Below are positions 13,951 through 27,250 of a DNA stretch of 64,000 nt, piece after piece. Each line of letters starts with the position of its first letter. Within the stretch, counting starts at the first letter, position 1. The notes beneath the pieces were generated by a model. It was not told the DNA's origin. It made no database searches and worked only from the letters and a program-made list of their open reading frames with translations. The stretch covers positions 1,178,001 through 1,242,000 of the forward strand of contig JANUWF010001479.1 in the NCBI GenBank assembly GCA_026120185.1, in the 5' to 3' direction. The stretch comes from Voacanga thouarsii (lineage: Eukaryota > Streptophyta > Magnoliopsida > Gentianales > Apocynaceae). The position numbers were made by a program, and so were the translations under genes.

Positions 13951-16900
13951 ATGTCCAGTTCCAACATGCTTCCAATCATATATTCAATAGCCACCTCCTC
14001 TTCTCTCAACAAAACGACTGTTGTCTCCGTTACCATCTTTGTTGCTCTACTTTGTTTCTGCATATTGATTGGCCACCTGCTTGAAAAGAACCGCTGGACG
14101 AATGAATCAATTATCTCACTTGTTCTGGTAAGTGAAATTCTTCTCCTTCCTTCCCTATATGTAATGAATTTCAACAAGTCAGGCCTCTTTATAAGCCTTC
14201 ATATTCGAGTTTAACTCATAAATCATACTAGGGGTTGGCTACTGGAGCTGTTGTACTGCTGGTGAGTAAAGGCAAAAGCTCCCAAATCCTATCCTTCAAT
14301 GAAGATCTGTTTTTCATCTATTTGCTGCCTCCAATCATTTTCAATGCCGGGTAAGCACTTTTATATACATATCTCCATGCGTGGCTTTAGTCTATTCGTG
14401 GAGAGTGAATTGTGAAGATATTGTCAACCGTGTCTGATCAATAAATGATTATGATAGCAGATTGTTTGACAAAGAACCCCATTAGTTTTAAAGGTATTAT
14501 AGTTGTCCTGCTTGAATCTAGCTCTGCTTTTGACGTTGCACCCTAGAATCTATTTCTTGTAAGAAACTCGTCAAGGACTTTGATAAACTCATGTATCTAA
14601 CTTCCTTTATTTGGGATTATTGACAGTTTCCAGGTCAAGAAAAAACAATTTTTCAAGAACTTCTCCTTTATACTGTTGTTTGGAGTATTTGGTACCATAA
14701 TATCATTCTTCGTTATAACAGCGGGTAAGATCTGCTGTCTCTGTGCTGATTTTGTTTTTTCCTTCTATTCCGAATTCAACAAATGAAAGTTTTTTTGTGC
14801 CAATCTAGATGTTACCTTTTTATCTAGTGATTTCCATTTTTTAAAGCATTGCCAATGTTTTCTGCTTGATGCAGCATCAATGACTTCTGTTGAATGCATA
14901 AAGAAATAGGCTGCTTTCCTTTCTAATTGCAAGCTTTCAGATAATGTAGCAATTCAACAAATTCAGAATCAGAAATTGATGAACAATTGATGATGTTTCT
15001 TACATTGCATACTGATAAAATTTATGAAATTTTTTAAACTAAATGTAACAAAGGACATAAAAGGAATGCATCCCCAAATTGTAGACCAAGTGCTACATGC
15101 CAAAGTGCAAGATATCAGCAGACGCATACTCCAACACCCCCCCCCCTTAAAGAACAAGACAGAAAAACAAAGGGGATAAACAAGTGTTGTTTTTCAATAT
15201 AGAACTACTCCGTCGATTGGTTGCCCAAATTTTGGTAACGTTTGCCGAGATTGCACACTGGAATCAAGCGACATGATGCCATATTAGAGCTCTGTCTTCA
15301 GTTTGCTAATTGGTTTCTTTGGTTGGCTGTTCGTTTCTAAGTCTTTGGTCATTAAGCAAACAAAATTTAAAGGAGAATTTCATTCTCCTTAACTTCAAAA
15401 TCTTCTTAATGCTACTTGTCAAAAGGAGAAGAAGAGACTTCTATTATCCTTTTTCTCCCAACAAATCCCCTTTCATCATAACTCTTCCATATTCTTTTTC
15501 GTGCCTTATTAGTATATATATCACTCCCATTGTGGATCTATTTCTTCCAAAGGAAAAAGCAACAAGATTAATGCTAGTTTGTAAGGGAACTCTGCAGGTG
15601 CCCTTCTACTATTCAAGAGGATTGGTGTTAAAACACTTGATGTTAAAGATTATCTAGGTAATTCTTGTCGATGAAAAACTAAAATTCTCATTTGTATTAC
15701 TTCCCTATTCATCTATTGATTTTCCAGGCATTGCATGTCTGCAGCCATTGGTGCCATACTGTCTGCAACAGATTCAGTTTGCACATTGCAGGTACAATTT
15801 CCAATCTCAATCCACTCATTGTAAGACATTCCATCCATTTACAAACATTGTCTTTGTGACAGGTTCTTAGTCAAGATCAAACACCCTTCCTATACAGTAT
15901 TGTATTTGGAGAGGGGGTGGTCAACGACGCAACCTCTATTGTTCTTTTCAACTCAGTGCAATCACTTGACTTCAGTGACTTGAATGCGCTTACGGCATTA
16001 CAGTTGTTGGGGAAATTTCTATACCTTTATTTTACCAGTACCGCTATTGGTATAGGTGTAAGTATACTTTGCCATTAATACTGACATTTAATCTTATAAT
16101 CATTCATTGGTACTCAAGAATATAAAGGATGTACTCGTTTCAATTTATTTGCGATAATTCATATGTTTATTTTCTTGAAATATATCATTTACAAACATTT
16201 ACCTTTTAAGCTATCCAATCCATAAATTCTTTCACTATTAGAACATTTTACTTTTCTTACAATGAAATTAGTAAGCCATATTTATCAAACATATGAGAAT
16301 GAGCTCGAGATTTACTTCCTGGCGACACATTTGATTCATAACAATAAGTGTTGTGTATTCTAAATATTTTTGTATTCAGAATGGAGTGGAAAATATTTCA
16401 CAGGAAAACTATTTTGCTATAAACATGCCTAGAATCACGTTATAGCTTATTGATCAATGCTTTGTTGTCATGTTATCTAATCAGCTTATAACTCCATCTT
16501 AGGTGGGACTCTTAAGTGCCTTTGGAATAAAGATCTTTTACTTTGGAAGGTATAATATGATAGTTGTCCTCTATTTTTCATTTAATTTGTATAATCTTCT
16601 TTTTGTCGTGGTACATATATATATTTTGATCCATCTCTCTTCTTCTCTCTATTTTATCACCCCCAACCCAATACAAAAATAAAATAAAATAAAAATGGTG
16701 GTCATATCATGATGATAAAATTTATTTTATTAACATTGCAAAATGTTATCTCTAAAGGATGATTTTAGAGATTTTATGGTTCTAAACTGTGGCCATTTTG
16801 AATGACAGACATTCGACAGATCGAGAAGTTGCTATTATGCTACTCATGGCATATCTATCCTATATGTTGGCAGAGGTATCAAAATAATTATACTTGAGAT

Positions 16901-18752
16901 AATGTTAAATTTATTTTGCTCTCCTTCATGCCTAAGAAAAATTGTAAGTCTAAATAGGAAAGCAATGATTTTCCAGGACATCATTAGCATGACATATCAA
17001 ATATATTTCTTCTTGAAACAGAACTTGTTTTTGGGATATATTAAAGTACTGTTCTTTTCCAAGCCTAACATATGTAAAATGATTGAATGCAACTAAACTA
17101 GCTTTAATATTCGTAGCTTAACTAAAATATGGATCTAGAGGTGGAAGTCTCACAAGCCAAAGCTCTTTTAATCCGGTCTATCACTAAATTTTGATAGTTT
17201 TTTAATTATATTTATATATGTGCATATACATAAAATATGTGATAAACATGTATATATAAAATATGTAAAATAAGTTTACAATAATATTAGTTTTTTAATA
17301 AAAAAATCAATACTTCGATCCTTTTTAACAAATAAATAGGATATTGGAGACTATCACCATAGTATTTTCTCCAAAGGTAATCCAATTAACTTTTGAAATA
17401 TGCCAGTTAATGGCATAATATTATTTTTGTAATCTTTGTTTCCTTAAACACTCTGCATTAATATTATAATGTGTCCAAAATATTTCAATCCAAATCAATT
17501 AATATCCTACTAAAGATGTGAAAGAAATAGTTGCGGCTGATAAATTACTTATTATGGCAAATCTTGAGATAAAATTCTCATAATTAGATAATACCAAGAA
17601 CTTTTGTGTGTGTATAAAAGGAGAAAAATAGTGCTAGATTTTCAAAATTGATGTAACAAGATCCAGCAAAACTTAAGATAGCATAGTTATTATATCTTGC
17701 ATGGATTGGTTTTTATTATTTTTGGACAAATTCTTGAATACTTACTTTTGAAAGTTGACAAAATTTTTTCCCCAAATCTTGCAGTTGTTATCTTTAAGTG
17801 GGATATTGACAATTTTCTTCTGTGGTATTGTTATGTCGCATTACACATGGCACAATGTTACTGAAAGCTCTCGAGTAACAACCAAGTAAGAAGGCATACT
17901 CATTAATTTTTTTATGAATTGACTTTTTCTTATGAATATCATCTATAATTTCCCTAATTCTAGAAAGTTATTTTGACAAACTGCAGTTTCATCAATAATG
18001 TTGAAAAGCTACAATGTTTGGTATAATAAAGATATATCTCCTACCAGAATACTGAGAATATTGACAAAAGAGAAAATTCAACAACTTGATTAACAAATCA
18101 CATTAAAATTCTTTATTTTTTACCTATACAAAAATAGTTATATTGTCTTAACTTATTCTTTTAATTCTATTTTTACAAGCAATTTATTTTATAGGTTCTT
18201 TTTCCCCTATCCTCTCTATTGCTTAATAAATTAGCACTTATTAGTTGTTTTGTTAAGTTTTAACAAGTTAAGAAAGAAAGATAGAACAAAGAAAAAAAAA
18301 TTTAATTTAAACTTGATTATGAAAAATTTTTACTAGTAGAAATTAACATAATTTTTGTGTTGGAAAATAATGTTGCAGGCACGTATTTGCCACAATTTCA
18401 TTCATAACAGAGACTTTTATATTCCTCTATGTTGGGATGGATGCATTGGACATACAGAAATGGAAATTAAGCAATGCGAGGTAAAATTGGTGAATTATAT
18501 ATTTTGCTTAGGTTTTTTATTCCTGATAAGTTCGCCTTGAATAAGATGTTGAAAGTAACTTCAAAATTTGCGGGGATCAACAATTATAATAAATAAATAA
18601 ATAAATTGAATGACATAGATTGATAACAAAAGGATAAAAGATGTAAAAGTAAAATATAGCCAACAAATTAGTACCATAAGGCTCAATAAAAGACCAACCT
18701 TAAGGATAACTGTTGTGGAGAAAAATAAATACAAAAAATATATAAAAAAATG

Positions 18753-18812
<60 letters not shown>

Positions 18813-20745
18813 GGATTTCATTTTAGCAAACAAATAGAAGTTAAATACTTCAAAATCAAACTCTAATAAATAAAACTAGTATCCTTAGAAGCAAGAGAAA
18901 CAAAAACTTGAAAAGCATACAATTACTTCTGTTGCCAAAGAAGAAAAAGATTTAAAATCTTATTTTGCCATACGTGGAAAAAGTCAAAATAATTAAAAGT
19001 CTTGAGTTGTATGCAAAAATTAGAAACTATTATAGTGTTACTTTTTGTATATTTTTTTGGACATTTATATTTAAAAAAATATATCACATGGATCTTTAGA
19101 TTAGTGCCAAATATATTATATTGTTTTTCAATAACATATTAACAAACATCTAAACTATGTCACTAAGGGTATAATTTTAGAAATAATTGTTAAAAGGTTG
19201 CCAACACAAACTTTATTTAGTAGTGGAACTATGTATAATAGTTGCTAACAAATACAAATTGACCTGAGTATTTATGCTGGCACCATACTTGAACTTTTTG
19301 CAGACTTAAGAATTCAATTACATAAAGAAATTATTGTTTGGAGGGATTGAAGGAGTTGAGGGGTCTATGCTTAGTTTTTATCCAATGAGGGAATTGTGTT
19401 TAATTAGATAGTTTTCGTAATAGCTTATACAAGCTCTTGCAAAGCATTCCCATCCTTTGTGAATTACTTAATTTTTTTGGCAATTTAATTTCTACGAAAC
19501 ATTGATTGTAACATTATTTAATGTTTGAATTAATAGAAAGAGCAATTAAATGCTCCTTTCTCCCTCCACACTCAACTTTTTCTTTTTCTTGAAGAGTGTT
19601 TCTATTCTCCTTCAATGATAATAAAAAGTTATGTATTGACTTCATTTACTAGAATAAGTATACTTTGTAATGCAAAATTTTCCTTGTAGATCCTCTTAGG
19701 ATATCATTTTTTTTTTTGGGTACTATTATTTCAAAAAAATATATTATTTCACATAGGCATATAGCATATGGAAATGATTGAATGAGTAAAAATTTTATAT
19801 ATTACTCAAATTATAATTAAAAAAAAGTGTTGATGGTTATTCTTTTTACCTAAAGTTTGATTTATTTAACATGTTTATAATCAAATCCTCTTAATCCTTG
19901 TTTCAGTGTAGGAACTTCAATTGCAGTTAGCTCAACTATGTTTGCACTTGTTTTAGTAGGAAGGGCTGCCTTTGTGTTTCCCATTTCTAATATTTTGAAT
20001 TGCACTAGAAGAGACAGCACCAAAATCAAGATAAAGAATCAGGTGATAATAATATATACACCAACAAATAACACAAACACATTTTTCTTTTTTATTTAAC
20101 TAATTTTATACCATGGTAGTTTATTGTTTGGTGGGCAGGATTAATGAGAGGTGCAGTTACCATTGCTTTATCCTACAACCAGGTTCGTAATCTATACCTT
20201 ATATACATTCTAAGATATTTAGTTACATGATAACTAATTAGACTGTGTGTCCAATATTTCAGTTCTCAGCATATGGAAAATCATTCTTACCTGTGCAAGC
20301 TCTAATGATAACCTCTATCATCATCGTAGTACTATTTAGTACCGCAGTAAGTTTGATAAATAACATTTTAAAGATTCATAAAAGTTACTATAATTTATAG
20401 TTCTTATATTTCTCTTTTTCTAAATGTTTTTAACAGGTTTGTGGTTCTATAACAAAGCCCTTGATTGAGGCAGTACTGCTAAAAAATAAGAAACCAGTAA
20501 CTAATGATGCCACAGATTATGATAGTTTAGAGGATTTGAGACTTTTGTTTATGGAAAATGGAATACCAATGGAGCCTAGTAGCAGTCAAGCAGCACCTAG
20601 CAGTAGTACTTTGATGTTAATGATGAAACATCCATCTACAGTTCATTACTTTTGGAGAAGATTTGATGATAGGTTTATGAGACCAGTTTTTGGTGGACGA
20701 GGTTTTGTACCTTTTGTACCTAGTTCACCACCCACGATAGACTAA
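13951..20745 (+). CDS. NHX: Class I (vacuolar-type) Na+(K+)/H+ antiporter, NHX family
   Basis: Fourteen exons: 13951-14127, 14232-14350, 14627-14724, 15598-15657, 15745-15791, 15863-16057, 16503-16549, 16809-16875, 17785-17885, 18379-18480, 19907-20042, 20120-20182, 20263-20346 and 20437-20745. They join in frame to 534 residues, the usual NHX length, with GT-AG introns throughout. The CPA1 exchanger core has multiple membrane segments. The amiloride-site motif LFFIYLLPPI is at 85-94, the Thr-Asp pair at 160-161 (SATDSV), and the Asn-Asp ion-binding pair at 188-189 (GEGVVNDATS). Later signatures are GRHSTDREVA, MSHYTWHNVT and LMRGAV. The tail ends in the conserved FMRPVFGGRGFVPFVP block. Class I NHX proteins exchange cytosolic Na+ or K+ for vacuolar H+. 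Oddities: Gln at 173, where relatives mostly have Glu, and VTIALSY after LMRGA, where VSMALAY is usual. Exon 5 needs the second of two AG acceptors 17 nt apart. Confidence 0.93.
18754..18812. repeat. (ATT)n microsatellite in NHX intron 10
   Basis: Uninterrupted trinucleotide repeat, about 59 bp. The minus-strand frame across it encodes a run of Asn and is not a gene. Confidence 0.95.
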
Positions 20746-20942
20746 TATAGTATAATATTTAGAAATTGATTGAAAAAGCCTCTTGTTTGTGAAGAATAGA
20801 AGGCCAAAGAAAGTAGCTGCAAAAAATTGAGCCAACAAGAAGAAGTAGTAGCTTGAGATTGGCAAAGAGATATTTACACAATGTTTTTTTTTATCAAAAT
20901 TTTGATGTGAAGTTGTGATATAATTTTTGTTGGACAATACAA

Positions 20943-21017
<75 letters not shown>

Positions 21018-22090
21018 ACCTTCATTTCTTACGATTCTCTTTTTCTTGATTTGCAATAGTTAGAGTTTCAGGGTCTATAGAACATTTTATGTTTTCTACT
21101 TGGAATCAATTCAAATCGGTACTTTTTAGTATATTACCAAATGTAGATCTAATATATAGAATTGTAAATGTTTCTATATATATGTTTTTACAATAATCAT
21201 TAACGAAGCATATTTTTCAAAGTTAATTTGAAGTGTGTTGAGCATTTAACATTGTTTTTAATAATTTATGATCAAACATGTCTTTGCAATTAAAAGGTCA
21301 ACGGCATCTTTCACACTTGGATCTTTACCAAAAAAGTTGAATTAAAAGAGTTAGAAGGAAAAGGAAGCTATTTAGAAAGCTATGAATACAAACCAAAATA
21401 AAAGACTTTTATTATATTTCACTCTGTTCTTTCTAATCTGTCTATTATGATTGAGGAAGTCTACTTATACAAAGGAGTATTTTACATGACAATAATATAA
21501 CAGACATACTTATGGGATTATAGTACAACCCTACTCTTAGGAAAAGTGATACTAGTACATAATATAGAGACTAATACAATAATACTCCTAGGAAAAGTAG
21601 ACACGCCTATGTGAATGTTCTTTTAAGATAAGGGTCAATAATGAGAACATCCTTTAAAGGTAAAAAAGTGATCATATTAATCTTTTAAAGATAAGAATCA
21701 ACTTCAAAACTACTTATGGAATATGGTGGCGTAGGTGTGACGTCTGGGTCTATCAGATTAAAGTCTTCGATAATGAACTCGTGGTTGAGCCTTTTCCTTA
21801 GAACATTTTCTTCTATGCATTGTAAAGCTGCTTCAACAATAACTTTCTTCTTCTTCTTTTTCTTTTTATCACTAAAGGGCTTGGGATACTGGTCGAAAGT
21901 GATCAGAAAAGCTATTTGGAAGAGAAATCATTTAAGTTCCATGAGTCTTGGAAATTTTTCCATGTGCTTGCATAGATAGTTTTTACTTGTTGAAAATCCC
22001 TTTCATGCAAGTGAATATGGTATCAAGAATTCCAAATTCCATTCGTGTGGCCATATTTCAAGAGCAATGACTTTATTTTCTTGAAATAAG
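20746..22090. other. Spacer after NHX, AT-rich
   Basis: The 3' UTR and flank of NHX are followed by AT-rich DNA with a long (ATT)n run. A short open frame at 21716-21979 has no recognisable family and is not called. Confidence 0.4.
20942..21015. repeat. (ATT)n microsatellite, about 74 bp
   Basis: Nearly pure trinucleotide repeat just beyond the NHX gene. The minus-strand frame translates as poly-Ile, which is an artefact. Confidence 0.95.
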
Positions 22091-24290
22091 AATTGGCTTC
22101 ATTGTATTGGTTATCAAATTTAAGGAGGAATATGGGGAAAATCTAATAGAGAGAGGAAAAGGAATATCTTCTATTTTATTGTCCAAAATATGAATGGGTT
22201 TGTAAAAATGAAAAACAACACAACAAGAATTTTTTGCAAAAAAGAAAAAAAAATGATTGATAGGCTAAAACTAGGACATAAAATTTAAGTACAAAAGAAG
22301 GAAGGGTTTTCCTAAAATTTTTTACATTTGAATTTAATAAGAATGTAAAATTGCTGGTAAAGATACTAGAAAAACCAAAGTAATTCCTGAGGGAAGTCAT
22401 TAGGCCTTGCAATGAAGATTTGACAAAATGGATATTTTGAATATACTCCAAAGGGATTTAATATAGACCCTCTATGCTATTTAAGCATTTCGAGTTCATA
22501 AATAATTCTTTGTTGCTTAATCACAACATCAGATAAAAGTGAGAACGGATGAATAGCTTTGGAGTATAATTAGGTGGAATGGATGATTGAGAGGGATAAA
22601 ATATAAAGATGATGGGTTGAAGTTGAGGGTAAAAATTATCAAGTTAAGTAAAGAAATCAGCAAGAATGTTTTCCTTTCCCTTGATATGGTGAAAATCAAA
22701 AGAATATTGAAAAAACTAAGTAGCACATCTAAGCAACTAGGGATTTGGGATTTGTTTCTATTTAAACTGCAATATTTTTGGAAATGAACTTATATCCATT
22801 TCAACTAAGAAATGATGGCCAATGAGATAAAAAAAAATGAACTTTTTAGTACCATATTTTACTATAAGAATCTCCTTGAACATGGAATGATAATGCTATT
22901 CAAAAGGCTTGATTTTTACTTCTTCCATAAGCACATAATCTTCTTTTGCCATCAAGTTTTTCAAGCAAAATTGCACACTAGTATTTCTTACTTGCATCAA
23001 TCTATAAAACACATTTCCCATGAGAAGGGATGTGAAGAGAAGGGAGTTATTGGAGTTTTTTTTTTTTTAACTATTTAACTATCATAGTCTATTCTAGTTC
23101 AGATGGAGGTGGATTTGTCCTTAATTGTTTATTGAGAGGAGCTTGCAGCATTTGGGACAAAATCTCTTATATAATTTATTATGCCAAGAAATTATCTGCT
23201 TTTTTGTGAGATTTTCATCAGGGAATTTAAGTAACTCTTTTCCAATATGTGGTTTAAGACTATAATCTCCATTGGAAAGATGTATGTTAGGAAATCAATT
23301 TCTCATTGTGCTAAAAATTGAAAGAGCATTACACATTTTTTAGCAATATTAGAAATTAATGAAGTAATTTCAAAGGTTCTTCTGTTGTTGGATTGAAAAG
23401 AAGAATACCATCTATATAAGTTAATACAATCCGTAACAAAGTGTGGAAGATTTTGATCATTGCTTTTTCAAACAAAGATTGGGCAAATTTTAAATCAAAA
23501 TGCATTATTTTTCACTGAAAAGAATTGTTAGGAATACAAAATTATGTTATCTTCAAGGTGAATACCCAATTGTCAAAATCAAGATTTAAGATCAAATTTA
23601 GAAAATCATTTGAAATTTGTCAATTGAGAAAACAAAGTTCGTTTTTTAGGTAAAGAAAACTTGTTATCCTACAAGAAAATATTAAGAGGTTGATAATTAA
23701 TTACCAATTTCATCTTACCTCTAATCTAATCAAATCTCTTATTCACATAGATTGCTTCACAAGTCTATTGAGAATCTAAGATTTCAATAAGTTGAGAATT
23801 TAATAGTTCCTAATATTCAACTTCTACTATGGCTATTTATCCAGGATTTATTCTAGAATGTCTTGTCTTTGTTGAATTGATATCCTCATTTACTTTAAAA
23901 GGTAATCTGATGAAAAATTCATGAATTTGCTAGAGAGGATTGTCTTCATTCTAGAATGACTTACTCTTGTGGGATTAATATCCTCATTTAGTTTTAAAGG
24001 CAATTCGATGAGAAATTCATGAATTTGCCAGAGAGGACGCTCACTCATTTAGTTGAAAAGGCAATCCGATGAAAAATTCATGAATTTGCCAGAGAGATGG
24101 TCTTCATTCTAGAATAACTTACCTCTTGTGGGATTAATATCTTCATTTAGTTTAAAAGGCAATTCGATGAGAAATTCATGAATTTGCCACGCTCATGTTT
24201 TTTGAGAAACTCTATGCATGAATCGGCACATGATTGAATGATGAGAATTTGCTTGAATTTCTAGAAAGGATGAGTGTTACGCCTCTGCCC
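22090..24290 (-). mobile_element. Decayed reverse-transcribing insertion, probable endogenous caulimovirid (pararetrovirus)
   Basis: No long open frame survives. Short stretches on the minus strand, in more than one frame, resemble the reverse-transcriptase part of plant pararetrovirus polyproteins. An M-x-F-x-L-K block lies at about 23489-23505. A broken YxDD site reads Tyr-Ile-Asp-Gly at about 23405-23417, with the second catalytic Asp replaced. A downstream block with a PHI...FPD pattern lies at about 23200-23270. Upstream of these on the minus strand, 23850-24190 carries repeated copies of what looks like the protease-RT linker. Stops and frame changes throughout make it inactive. The PHI/FPD pattern favours Caulimoviridae (petuvirus or florendovirus-like) over Ty3/gypsy, but that is recognition by eye. 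Borders are approximate. Confidence 0.5.
23850..24192. repeat. Imperfect tandem repeat inside the pararetrovirus-like relic
   Basis: The block 'attctagaat...cctcattta..ttaaaggcaat..gatga.aaattcatgaatttgcca' recurs with starts near 23850, 23948, (partial) 24046 and 24106. That is about four copies of roughly 50-100 bp, differing by point changes and by loss of the first part in the third copy. Confidence 0.8.
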
Positions 24291-25592
24291 GCAGACTTGG
24301 GAATGCAACTAATGGGCCTGACAATGTACCTAAAGTTAACTACTTGACCGCCCTTCTTACTGTACTAAAAAATATATCACAAATTTACAATAGGTATTTA
24401 GGTTCATCTTTATATACTATTCACACTTTTCATTCTAATCTAATGTGGGATTAAGGTTTCACATTCACCTCTCCTTTAAATTCAAGCATCTTCATTGGGC
24501 CCAAACTTCTAGACCAACTCAAGATCAACAAAGCGACGCAGGATTATCAAGATGACTCTCACTGTGCACGATACAACAATTAGTTCCCACATCGAGGGCT
24601 AGTTACCCACTTTGAAATGTGACTATAGACCTTACAATACTCACAGGCTTAATAGTATCTATAGGTTTGATATGTAAATACCCAACCTAAATTGATCTGG
24701 GTTTGGTACTCTTGGAGTAACCCATATTATGACCCATTCTTTTGGGTGGTCCATAAGTCTTAAGGTCGTAGAAAAATAAGTTAAATTAAAAGGTTATGTA
24801 AATTAAAAAGTTATGTTTATTATTTAGTCTTTTTTAGAGAGTTAACCCATGTCTATTTATTTGAACAACAATTTTCTATTCTTATCGTCAGTTGTACACA
24901 ATAATCATATGAGGGTTTCAGATGCAAAGAAAGAAAGATTAGAGTTTTCCAACCTTGAAGTTAAGTTCAGTAAATTGTAGTTGTTAATTCCTTTTAGGGG
25001 GATGGTTAGACGCAATAATGTTGCCTTCCTCTTTGTTTCTAGGGTTTTAAAACTTATGTTTAATTGATCTATTAGGGCTATAATTCTTTTCATTACTTTT
25101 AGTATTATTGTAGTTTGATATTAGGGAGAGGTGGTGGGAATATTTGACTTGAGTTGGGGGTGTTAGTTTTGACTATTATAAAAGGTAAATTGTTTTGACA
25201 TCTTCTGCTTTTCAAGAATATTCTGAAATTATATTTTTCGTATAAATTTGAGAATTGAGTTTAGTTATTTTATTTTAGTTTTGGATAATATTATCATGTG
25301 TGTAATATATAATGTGTGAGTAATGGCTCATGGGCTTGGGAGAAAAGGAAGAAAAGCATATTTTAAAATTTAAGTGTGCACCTGAATACCTCTCAATAAA
25401 TAAAAAATCTCAATTTGATCTCCCTGACGGGATAAATAGTTAGAATTAATATCAGTGACCCTCTTCCTAATTTGAAATTCATGAAAAATATCTATTTGTT
25501 ATGTGTGAAGAGTAATATGTGTTATGTCTTTCAATCTCTATCCTGGTGTTTGAAAGAAAAAAAAAAAGAGTTTAAGAAGTTTTGTAATACAT

Positions 25593-25596
<4 letters not shown>

Positions 25597-25646
<50 letters not shown>
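25597..25646. repeat. (TA)n microsatellite
   Basis: About 50 bp of pure TA dinucleotide repeat. Confidence 0.95.
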
Positions 25647-25649
<3 letters not shown>

Positions 25650-25787
25650 TTTGAAAAGGGGTGCCCATTTGGAATAATTAAGTTGTCGAATATATTGCTA
25701 TATTGGAATGTAATGCTATGTGAACAAGGCTAGCCTACAAGTAGGTAGAAAATATTACAACAAAAGAAAAAAGTCAAAAAGCCATAA

Positions 25788-25790
<3 letters not shown>

Positions 25791-25835
<45 letters not shown>
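25791..25835. repeat. (TG)n microsatellite bordering the copia LTR
   Basis: About 45 bp of TG repeat, ending 13 bp before the inferred 5' LTR start. Confidence 0.95.
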
Positions 25836-25836
<1 letters not shown>

Positions 25837-25848
25837 GGTTGGAATATA

Positions 25849-27250
25849 TGTTCTTTAGACTAATTTTATCTGATGTAATTATCGAATTTATTAATAAAAG
25901 AATTTATTCTCAAAAATTGTTTGTGAATTTATATTTTATCTGTGCACAATTTTCGTTTGAAAAGGACCGATTGTATTTAAGTAAGTGATCCATGTGAATG
26001 GTGGTCTTTCACAGTAAAGTATGGATCACAGATTACTTAACACATAAATGTTTGTTCTTAAGCGATTGATGAGAATGAGAATCTCACCATGTTTAGGTTA
26101 TTTTGTTATGAATTCCAAATAGGAAATATCTTACTTTTAGCCAGTGAGTAGTCCACTCACTTTATAGCATGAGTATATTTTGAATACGTAGAATATGACC
26201 TGTAATAGTGGTTTCTAAAAGTACTATTTAGAAGAAACCTAAACTATTATTGCTACAGTATGGACTAATACTCTACCACTTGAGTATAAGTTGGTGGTCT
26301 GACGAAGCTAGAAGCATATACTTTGATATGCTCTAGTTAAAGTTCTTCCGTAGAGCCGATATACTTGTATGTCAGGTATATATGACTAGTTAATTAAGAT
26401 AGACTTGTTCAAAATAGCGCTTTGCGCTATATCGCCTCTTGTGACTGTTCAAATAATTTAATTATCTAAGGCTCTGGGGAACATGACTTGAATGTTTACT
26501 TTAGGGTAACCCCTTTATAAAGTGAAAATATTCCAAGAGTCATGGATTATTAGACTAGAGGTCTAAATATAGTAGATGTCTATTAGAGAGATATTAGTAC
26601 ACTTCTCCTCTCTAATTGCACGGTGATGCGTAGAGGAGTATTTTAGTCATTATACATGTAGATCGAAAACTTTGCTAACGTAGTATTATCCTTGGGGTCA
26701 ATATTTTCTTATGGTGATATTAAAAAATATTTAAATACAAAATATAGCTATTTATATAGTAGGGATATTTTGATCATTTTAATAACTAAATGCGATGTAT
26801 CTTTTGGTCCCCGAAATAGCCCTTAAGTCCTAACAGATTTGAGTTAAGGAATTAGTCTTGAAAATTATGAATTTTATTTTATTTAAATAGTTTAATTTAT
26901 TATTGGACTAGAATAAAATAAAAGGCTTGAGAGAGAGTATATATATTATCTAATTTAATTGGTTAATTAATTATTCAGGGCCCAATATCCAGATTGAATA
27001 ATTAAAAAATTAATCTAGATATAAACTAGATAAAAGACCTGATATTTTATATTGGTCTATTTAGGTTTGTTAATTATTTATTGGACTGTTTAATGAAGCA
27101 AAAAAATTAAGATTTATTATTTATGGGTGTTTAAGCCTAATAGTAAATAATTTTATCTGACCCAATGAATAAGACCAAGGGTAAAATAAAATTTAAAAAA
27201 TAAAAATTAATTATTAAAATAAATAAATAAATGAATAAAAACAATACAAG
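25849..27250 (+). repeat. Probable 5' LTR of the plus copia element (3' end uncertain)
   Basis: Called from inverted similarity to the minus copy's LTR: for example 'gtgatccatgtgaatggtggtctttcacagtaa' at about 25985 and 'ccttggggtcaatattttcttatggtgatatta' at about 26690. Similarity fades beyond about 27200, so the LTR end and primer-binding site are not placed. Confidence 0.6.

Larger units (their letters stand above)
24291..25848. other. Repeat-like spacer
   Basis: 24292-24780 has the less AT-rich texture of an old LTR or non-autonomous element ('ttcccacatcgagggctagttaccc' at about 24582), but I could not find matching ends. The rest is AT-rich with no gene. It ends in (TA)n at 25597-25646 and (TG)n at 25791-25835. 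Confidence 0.35.

Noticed and set aside
18561..18833. Minus-strand ORF with a poly-Asn run
   Set aside because: It is produced by the (ATT)n microsatellite inside an NHX intron.
20874..21056. Minus-strand ORF with poly-Ile
   Set aside because: It is a translation of an (ATT)n repeat.
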